From: Chloroflexota bacterium
Lineage (GTDB): Bacteria > Chloroflexota > UBA6077 > FW602-bin22 > JACPQP01
Length of the DNA: 11,267 nt
NCBI GenBank assembly: GCA_016190465.1
Contig: JACPQP010000269.1
Span: 1-11,267 of the forward strand
Reading direction: 5' to 3'
The translations under genes were made by a program, and so were the position numbers. Below the pieces are notes generated by a model. The model worked only from the letters and a program-made list of their open reading frames with translations, ran no database searches and was not told the DNA's origin. This document shows positions 6,357 through 11,267 of the stretch, in pieces (the first letter of the stretch is position 1; each line of letters opens with the position of its first letter).

Positions 6357-8132
6357 ATGGCTCGAGCGAGCCCGGGGGCAGAGATGTGTTCAGGCACGGA
6401 ACCAACAGGCCAACAGTTTGCGTCCATCGGTTCTGACGCGTTCCTCTCCAACGGCCTCACACGATCGGTCGCCGATGTGTCCGAGCTGAACGATCAACTG
6501 GTGCTCCGAAGCCAGGGACCCGAGACAGGCCAGAAACTTCGCGGTGGCTACTACACCCCTGGCCCGATTGCGGAGTTCCTCGCCCACTGGGCGATTCTGG
6601 ACAAGGACGCGCGCGTGCTGGAACCGAGCGCCGGTGACGGTGAAGCAGTGGCTGCGGCGGCCCGTCGCCTGGGAGGTGGCGGGCGCATCACGGCCGTTGA
6701 ACTGGACCACGAGGAAGCCGAGAAGGTGATGGCTCGGGGCGGGGCATCCACGACAGTCATCAAGGGCGACTTCTTCACGTGGTTTCGGGACTGTCGGCCT
6801 GACGGCGCCTTTGACGCGGTGCTGGGGAACCCGCCGTTCATCCGGTATCAGGACTTTCCGGAAGAGCATCGCGGGCCAGCTTTCCGACTGATGCGGGAGG
6901 AGGGGCTGAGGCCCTCTCGGCTGACGAATGCCTGGGTGCCGTTCGTGGTGATGGCCACACGCGCACTTCGCCCGGGTGGTCGGCTGGCCCTCGTGCTCCC
7001 GGCCGAACTGCTCCAGGTGACGTACGCGGCCGAGCTCCGGGAGTATCTCGCGCGCAAGTATGCGCAGCTCAGCGTGGTCACGTTCCGTCGACTTGTCTTC
7101 AGCAGCATTCAACAGGAGACCGTGCTCCTTCTCGGCACGCGCCAGGACGGCACGTCGGCGAAGATGTCGTTCGTCGAGCTGGATGGTGTCGATGGTCTTC
7201 GGGCTGACCAGGTGAATGTGGCTGGCCCCGTCGAGGCCGATCTTGACCACGCTCGAGAGAAGTGGACGCAGTACTACCTGTCTCCGGTGGAGTTGGGGTT
7301 GATTCGGGAGGTCGAGAGGTCCAGCGTCTTCGGCCGCCTGGGAGACTTCGCCGGAGTTGACGTGGGTGTGGTTACCGGTCGCAACGAGTTTTTCGTGCTG
7401 ACGCGAGTTGAGGCGCAGCACTACGGCGTCCTGTCGCGGTGCGTGCCGCTGGTCGGCCGCTCCGCCCAGATTCCGGGACTCGTGATTCGCCAGGACGAAT
7501 GGGAACGGCTCGCCGCTCACGGTGGGAAGTGCTTGCTAATGCAGTTAGGTAACGTCGAGCGGTCGGAACTGTCCCGAAGTGCGCTCAAGTACGTCGAATC
7601 GGGCGAGCGGCTGGGCTACCACGAAGGATACAAGTGTGCGGTGCGGCTCCCTCGCTGGTGGAATGTCCCATCGGCCTGGGTGCCGGGCGCGTTCCTGCTT
7701 CGGCAGATACACGATGGGCCTCGTATCATCCAAAACCGCGCCGGCGCCACGTCTACCGACACCATTCACCGGGTCCGGATAGCCAGAGGCGTCGATAGCG
7801 CCTGGCTCGCGGCGGCATCGGTGAACTCACTCACCTTTGCCTTTTCCGAGATCAGGGGACGAAGCTATGGGGGAGGGGTCCTCGAGCTGGAACCGACGGA
7901 GGCAGAGGGGCTCCCGTTCCCTCGCCCTGATGCAAGCGCCCAGCCGCTGCCAACTGATGACCTGGATGCGTTGGTCCGGCGGAAGGGTGTGCAGGCAGCG
8001 CTCGATGAAGTCGACCGGCTGGTGCTCAGACCGGCAGGGCTTGGCGATCGCGATGTGGCGGTCCTGCGAGGAGTTTGGCGGAAACTCAGCGAGCGCCGGA
8101 TGAGCCGGACACACACGCGTGAGCGGCGCTAG
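6357..8132 (+). CDS. Type II N6-adenine DNA methyltransferase (gamma class, Eco57I/TaqI-like)
   Basis: 591 residues. In order: motif X GGYYTPGPIAEF (63-74); motif I VLEPSAGDG (87-95), which binds S-adenosylmethionine; motif II AVELD (113-117); motif III GDFF (137-140); and catalytic motif IV NPPF (158-161). The X-I-IV order and NPPF mark the gamma class of adenine N6 methyltransferases, as in M.TaqI. The large C-terminal half (about 290-560) is the expected target-recognition region. Its partner is the convergent endonuclease gene, so it probably protects host DNA. The stop TAG takes TA from a duplicated target and G from the MITE. Start choice is uncertain: ATG 6357 has no clear ribosome site, while ATG 6384 follows a G-rich stretch and would remove nine residues. 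No promoter could be assigned in 6243-6356. The recognition sequence cannot be read from the protein. Confidence 0.9.
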   Translation: MARASPGAEMCSGTEPTGQQFASIGSDAFLSNGLTRSVADVSELNDQLVLRSQGPETGQKLRGGYYTPGPIAEFLAHWAILDKDARVLEPSAGDGEAVAAAARRLGGGGRITAVELDHEEAEKVMARGGASTTVIKGDFFTWFRDCRPDGAFDAVLGNPPFIRYQDFPEEHRGPAFRLMREEGLRPSRLTNAWVPFVVMATRALRPGGRLALVLPAELLQVTYAAELREYLARKYAQLSVVTFRRLVFSSIQQETVLLLGTRQDGTSAKMSFVELDGVDGLRADQVNVAGPVEADLDHAREKWTQYYLSPVELGLIREVERSSVFGRLGDFAGVDVGVVTGRNEFFVLTRVEAQHYGVLSRCVPLVGRSAQIPGLVIRQDEWERLAAHGGKCLLMQLGNVERSELSRSALKYVESGERLGYHEGYKCAVRLPRWWNVPSAWVPGAFLLRQIHDGPRIIQNRAGATSTDTIHRVRIARGVDSAWLAAASVNSLTFAFSEIRGRSYGGGVLELEPTEAEGLPFPRPDASAQPLPTDDLDALVRRKGVQAALDEVDRLVLRPAGLGDRDVAVLRGVWRKLSERRMSRTHTRERR

Positions 8133-8244
8133 AGCGTGTTATGGACTCCGGGCTGTCTGCGGCGACGAACCGTCACTCCAGGTTGGATGGCTGCCTGCCA
8201 TTTGCCCTTGCCCGGAGTCGCCTCATTCGGTTCATTACACGCTC
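8132..8244. mobile_element. 113-bp MITE-like element between the R and M genes, flanked by TA
   Basis: Terminal arms GAGCGTGTTATG (8132-8143) and CATTACACGCTC (8233-8244) pair at 11 of 12 bases. TA lies on both sides (8130-8131 and 8245-8246), as expected from a TA target duplication. Inside, GACTCCGGGC (8144-8153) and GCCCGGAGTC (8210-8219) form a perfect 10-bp repeat. The right arm carries 13 extra bases (8220-8232) between the two blocks, so both arms are one 22-bp repeat with an indel. No coding capacity. It would be moved in trans by an IS sharing these ends, perhaps of the IS5 or IS630 families (inference from TA duplication). Removing the element and one TA leaves both flanking genes with intact stop codons. 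Confidence 0.8.
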
Positions 8245-8957
8245 TAATCGGCGTGCGGGGGAAGCCCCTTATACCGGTTGACGTACTCTGGCTGGACCTG
8301 CTGGGGGAACCTCTCGATGCGCGATGGCGACTCGGGATCCGGAATCGTGGGATCAATTGCCCCACTCGCCGGATCCCACAGGACCAGCGAGATGGCCTCG
8401 GCCAGATAGATGGGGCCGCCCACATCGGCCCGGCGGGCAAGTCGCTCGAGCGTCTCGATAATCGCCGCTCTCTGGGGTGCCAACAGGCACGGTTTTGGGA
8501 TGGCGACCAGGAACGACACGACTGCATACGGGAACCGGCTGTGGATCGTCGTGGCCTCGGTGGAAAGATCATTGACCATGTTTTGCCAGTTCTTCCGAAC
8601 ACTATCGAGGTCGTTTAGCGTCTTGGCGTCAAACGCGAATCGCACGCCGTCCGGTCGGTAGGCGACGTCGAAATTCTGGGGGCGCACTCCGCCAATCATT
8701 CGGATCTCACCCACTTCCACGCAATCATCGCTTGGTGGAATGAGGGCTCTTCCGGTTTGTGGGACGACTGGGATGTTGCCGAGCATCCCTGCCAGAGAGG
8801 AAGCCACGGCTTCTTCGAACAGGCGTCCGAGCTGGGCCGAAGAGTGCGGCGGAGTTCGCGACAACCTGCCACCCTGGTTGGTCCAGGTCTGTCCAAAGGC
8901 AGCCAGCGCCGCCCGGTCGATCACGACGGGCGGCATCGGCAATTGCAGTCGCGCCAT
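8244..8957 (-). CDS. Probable type II restriction endonuclease, PD-(D/E)xK-like
   Basis: 237 residues, no named family recognised. The central part fits the PD-(D/E)xK nuclease core: Glu49 in a helix (LGRLFEEAVASS), Asp97 in QNFDVAY, and Asp110-Ala-Lys112 in FAFDAKT, with 12 residues between the Asp pair, a usual spacing. The stretch KNWQNMVNDLSTEATT and the strand YAVVSFLVAIP follow, in keeping with the rest of the fold. With the convergent adenine methylase this makes a type II restriction-modification system; it would cleave unmethylated foreign DNA. Start ATG at 8957 has only a weak purine-rich site (GTGAGAA). The stop TAG is shared with the MITE end. It diverges from the recQ-like gene by 94 nt. 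Alternative: another nuclease not tied to the methylase; the pairing makes this less likely. Confidence 0.72.
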   Translation of the reverse strand: MARLQLPMPPVVIDRAALAAFGQTWTNQGGRLSRTPPHSSAQLGRLFEEAVASSLAGMLGNIPVVPQTGRALIPPSDDCVEVGEIRMIGGVRPQNFDVAYRPDGVRFAFDAKTLNDLDSVRKNWQNMVNDLSTEATTIHSRFPYAVVSFLVAIPKPCLLAPQRAAIIETLERLARRADVGGPIYLAEAISLVLWDPASGAIDPTIPDPESPSRIERFPQQVQPEYVNRYKGLPPHAD

Positions 8958-9011
8958 TTCTCACGTTTCCACGTGGTCTCGGAGTAGCTCAGCTTCGGTT
9001 CGGTCGGGCGC

Positions 9012-9040
9012 ATCATAGCTGACGGCGCCACCCTTCGCAA
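9012..9040 (-). promoter_or_regulatory. Promoter candidate for the endonuclease gene
   Basis: Minus strand: -35 TTGCGA (9035-9040, 4 of 6), a 17-bp spacer, and -10 TATGAT (9012-9017, 5 of 6). The start would be near 9005, about 48 nt before the ATG. No C-protein box or controller gene is seen. The -35 abuts the ribosome site of the divergent recQ-like gene. Confidence 0.5.
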
Positions 9041-9051
9041 GGGGAGGAGAG

Positions 9052-9918
9052 ATGGAGACACCGGGGAGCAGCAATGATGCCGATGGGACACACGTGGAAC
9101 TCCGGTCACGCGGTTGGCAACTGCTTCGGCAGATGCTCGGTCCCGACGCGGCCTTCCGCAGTGGGCAGTGGGAAGTCGTCGAGGCAGTCGTGCGGCGCCG
9201 GCAGCGGGTGCTGGTCGTGCAGCGCACCGGCTGGGGCAAGAGCCTGGTCTACTTCCTGGCCACGCGGCTGCTGCGCGACCAGCGGTCCGGCCCGACGCTG
9301 CTGATCAGCCCGCTCCTCTCCGTCATGCGCAACCAGATCGCGATGGCCGAGCGGATCGGCATCCGGGCGGCGACGATCAACAGCGCCAACGAGGACGATT
9401 GGGCCGCGATCGAGTCCCAGCTCGCCGCGGACTCCTGCGACATTCTGCTCATCTCGCCGGAGCGGCTGAACAACGAGCATTTTCTCCAGTATGTCCTGCC
9501 GCGCATCCAGGGACGGATCGGGCTGTTCGTCGTCGACGAGGCCCACTGTATCTCGGACTGGGGGCACGATTTCCGACCGGACTACCGGCGGATCGTCCGC
9601 ATATTGCGGGCGCTGCCCGCGACCGTGCCCGTGATCGCCACCACCGCCACCGCCAACGATCGAGTGATCGCCGACGTGACAGCGCAACTGGGCAGCGGGC
9701 TGATGGTCCAGCGCGGCCCTTGCTTTCCGAGGGGCGGGGCGGCACCAATGCGCGCAACTGGGCAGCGGGCTGATGGTCCAGCGCGGGACGCTGGCCCGGG
9801 CCTCGCTGCGCCTCCAGGCCCTCCGCCTCCGGGACCAGAGCGAGCGCCTGGCCTGGCTTGCCGAACGGCTGCCCGAACTGCCCGGCAGCGGCATCGTGTA
9901 TTGCCTGACAGTGGCTGA
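9052..9918 (+). pseudogene. RecQ-like helicase, fragment 1: ATPase lobe 1
   Basis: Residues 1-222 carry the N-terminal helicase lobe. FRSGQ (35-39) is the RecQ motif 0. TGWGKS (59-64) is Walker A; the family norm is TGGGKS, so one Gly is a Trp. LISPLLSVMRNQ is motif Ia, ISPERL motif Ib, and VVDEAHCISDWGHDFRPDY motif II with its aromatic-rich loop. ATTATAN is motif III. After VQRG the frame leaves the family and reads Pro/Arg-rich shadow sequence to a stop at 9916-9918. As a separate product it would have lobe 1 without motifs IV-VI and could not act as a helicase alone. Confidence 0.85.
9682..9786 (+). repeat. Exact 35-bp direct repeat with 35-bp spacer inside the recQ-like gene
   Basis: The 35 bases at 9682-9716 recur without change at 9752-9786, separated by 35 unrelated bases (9717-9751). 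The copies encode QLGSGLMVQRG. The 70-bp period is not a multiple of three, so the extra unit shifts the frame. Removing one unit joins fragment 1 to fragment 2 in frame (9773 minus 70 lies in the 9052 frame). Confidence 0.92.
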
Positions 9919-10843
9919 CACGCAACGGGTGGCCGGCTGGCTGCGTGCCCGCGGGATCGGCGCTCAGCCTTACAACGCCGACCTGCCGTCCGAGGACCGC
10001 GTTCGCCTGGAGGATGATCTGCTCGCCAACCACCTGAAGGCGTTGGTGGCGACAGTGGCGCTGGGTATGGGCTTCGACAAGCCGGACCTGGGCTTCGTGG
10101 TCCACTACCAGCGACCCGGCTCGATCATCGCCTATTACCAGCAGGTTGGGCGAGCCGGCCGGGCAATACTGGACGCGTACGGTGTTCTGCTTAGCGGGCG
10201 CGAGGACGACGAGATCCAGGACTACTTCATCCGCACGGCGTTCCCCCAGCCGGCGCTGATGCAGCAGATCCTGGACGAACTGGCACGGACGGCAGGGGTG
10301 ACCATCCGTGGGATCCAGGAGTGTGTCAACATCTCTCAGGGCACGCTGGAACGGGCGCTGAAGCTACTGGAGATCGACGGCGCGATCGGGCGTGAACGAG
10401 GCACGTACTTCCGCACGCCGAACCCCTGGCAATCTGATCTGGAGCGCGCCGAGCGAGTGACCGACCAACGGCGGGCTGAGCTCAGGGAGATGCAGCGATA
10501 CGGGGCGCATCCTGGGTGCCTGATGGAGTTCCTCGCTCGTGCCCTTGACGACTCGTCGGCTGCGCCCTGCGGCCGGTGTGCGAATTGCACTGGCCGGGGA
10601 TTGCCTACAACTACCACACCGCTGGTCGTCGCTCAGGCCGTATCGTTCCTGAAAGGCGCCCGGTTGGAGATCGAGCCGCGCAAGCAGTGGCCACCCGGGG
10701 CCTTCCCCGACCGGAAGGGTCGGATCGCTGAGGCGGAACAGTGCCAGGCCGGTCGCGTGCTCTGCGTCTACGGCGATGCTGGGTGGGGGGGGCGGTGGCG
10801 CGCGACAAGTACCAGACCGGGCGATTTGGCGACGAGTTGGTGA
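9773..10843 (+). pseudogene. RecQ-like helicase, fragment 2: lobe 2, winged-helix and zinc region
   Basis: The frame resumes in the second copy of the 35-bp repeat. GIVYCLTVADTQRVAGWLRA is motif IV. LVATVALGMGFDKPDL (91-106) is motif V and QQVGRAGR (123-130) is motif VI with the arginine finger. A DNA-binding region follows, then CGRCANC, part of the RecQ zinc site. No HRDC domain. The ATG at 9773 falls inside the repeat and has no ribosome site, so it is probably not a real start. After GDAGWGG the frame runs into a short out-of-frame tail and stops at 10841-10843. Confidence 0.83.
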
Positions 10844-11229
10844 GTGCGTCGGCCGAGGTTATCCAGGAGTGGAATCCCCAGCCGTTTCCCACCTGGGGGA
10901 CGGCGATCCCATCGCTCCGCCACCCCGATCTGGTGCCGAACTTCGCGAGGCGACTTGCCGTCTGGCTCAACTTGCCGTTCGTGACCGTGTTGACGAAAGT
11001 GGTCGAAACGCCGGAACAGAAGACGATGCAGAACAGCGCGTTCCAGGCCCGGAACGTCGCTGGCGCGCTAGAGGTGACCGGCCGGTGCTCGCGTGGGCCC
11101 GTGTTGCTCGTCGACGATGTGGTAGACTCACGGTGGACGATGACCATCGCGGCGTGGCTGCTTTACCGGCACGGGAGTGGCCCGGTCTTCCCCTTTGCCC
11201 TGGCGAGCGCGCTGGTGAGGGATAACTGA
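10741..11229 (+). pseudogene. RecQ-like helicase, fragment 3: phosphoribosyltransferase domain
   Basis: The family sequence in this frame starts just after the G8 tract (AVARDKYQTGRFGDEL) and ends with VRDN. GPVLLVDDVVDSRWTMT is the PRPP-binding loop typical of type I phosphoribosyltransferases; LVPNFARRLA and a basic loop around QKTMQNSAFQARNV precede it, as in ComF-like domains. The first residues of the frame (10741-10784) are shadow sequence, so the ATG at 10741 is not a credible start. The sequence beyond the break is well preserved, so the damage looks recent. Confidence 0.78.
10785..10792 (+). other. G8 homopolymer at the second frameshift of the recQ-like gene
   Basis: Eight G in a row where helicase fragment 2 and the phosphoribosyltransferase frame meet. 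Nine G (or six) would fuse them; nine gives GDAGWGGAVARDKY without gap. Such a tract may be a slippage hot spot, a phase-variable switch or a read error. Confidence 0.7.
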
Positions 11230-11230
11230 C

Positions 11231-11267
11231 GTGGATGTCCCGGCGCGGTGCCAGGAGCCAGCAGCGC
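11231..11267 (+). CDS. Possible start of the next gene, cut by the window edge
   Basis: GTG at 11231 lies one base after the upstream stop codon and has GTGAGGG (11215-11221) 9 nt before it; an ATG at 11235 in another frame is the alternative. Only 12 codons are visible, so no product can be named. Confidence 0.25.
   Translation, partial: MDVPARCQEPAA

Larger units (their letters stand above)
9052..11229 (+). pseudogene. recQ: recQ-like helicase with C-terminal phosphoribosyltransferase domain, broken by two frameshifts
   Basis: Three successive plus-strand frames together encode one protein. The first break is a 70-bp repeat-associated insertion (second copy at 9752-9786), the second a G8 tract at 10785-10792. 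Deleting 70 bp and adding one G turns 2178 bp into 2109 bp: one open frame of 702 codons plus stop. Domain order would be RecA-like lobe 1, lobe 2, winged-helix/zinc region, then a PRPP-binding domain. RecQ enzymes unwind DNA 3' to 5' in recombination and repair; fusions to a ComF-like phosphoribosyltransferase domain occur in actinobacteria and relatives (from memory). The start ATG has an excellent ribosome site, AGGGGAGGAGAG, directly before it. Either the gene is inactive, or the breaks are sequence errors, or the pieces act separately. Confidence 0.8.

Noticed and set aside
6390..7520. 376-codon minus-strand frame opposite the methylase
   Set aside because: Shadow of the methylase frame, which carries all catalytic motifs.
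9682..9786. Minimal CRISPR array (35-bp repeat, 35-bp spacer, repeat)
   Set aside because: Only two copies, no palindromic character, located inside a helicase gene and encoding its own family sequence; no cas genes nearby.

Overview
The window is G+C-rich DNA from a bacterium. The pair hspR-clpC under a HAIR-type heat-shock operator, a RecQ helicase fused to a phosphoribosyltransferase, TTG start codons behind strong Shine-Dalgarno sites, and dispersed GC-rich palindromes inside genes all fit a Chloroflexota lineage such as Thermomicrobia/Sphaerobacter relatives. An actinobacterium is the main alternative. This assignment is inference from gene content, not from a marker gene.

Layout, left to right. 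(1) 1-1067: the 5' part of an IS66-family transposase on the minus strand, running off the left edge, with a probable IS end at 1067. (2) 1100-4023, minus strand: a two-gene heat-shock operon, hspR then clpC. A sigma70-type promoter and an overlapping HAIR-like inverted repeat lie at 4083-4114, so HspR probably represses its own gene and the unfoldase. The clpC gene is odd: repeat-like, low-complexity DNA replaces the middle domain and supplies the C-terminal tail. (3) 4329-5186, plus: a zinc-finger / single transmembrane / discoidin-like membrane protein of unknown role. (4) 5286-6242, plus: an ornithine cyclodeaminase/mu-crystallin family enzyme that looks closer to the alanine dehydrogenase/ketimine reductase branch. 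(5) 6357-8957: a type II restriction-modification pair in convergent orientation, a gamma-class N6-adenine methyltransferase (plus) and a small PD-(D/E)xK-like endonuclease (minus). A 113-bp non-coding MITE-like element sits exactly between them in a TA target duplication. Removing it restores an ancestral junction where the two stop codons overlap by two bases. (6) 9052-11229, plus: a RecQ-type helicase with a C-terminal phosphoribosyltransferase domain, broken into three reading frames by a 70-bp repeat-associated insertion and a one-base change in a G8 tract. Correcting both gives one open frame of 702 codons. (7) 11231-11267: possibly the first codons of the next gene.

The most rewarding items are the MITE at the R-M junction with its reconstructable insertion history, the unassigned endonuclease and its methylase, the repeat-invaded ClpC that keeps a ClpP-docking loop, and the doubly frameshifted RecQ-phosphoribosyltransferase gene. 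No tRNA, rRNA or CRISPR array was seen.
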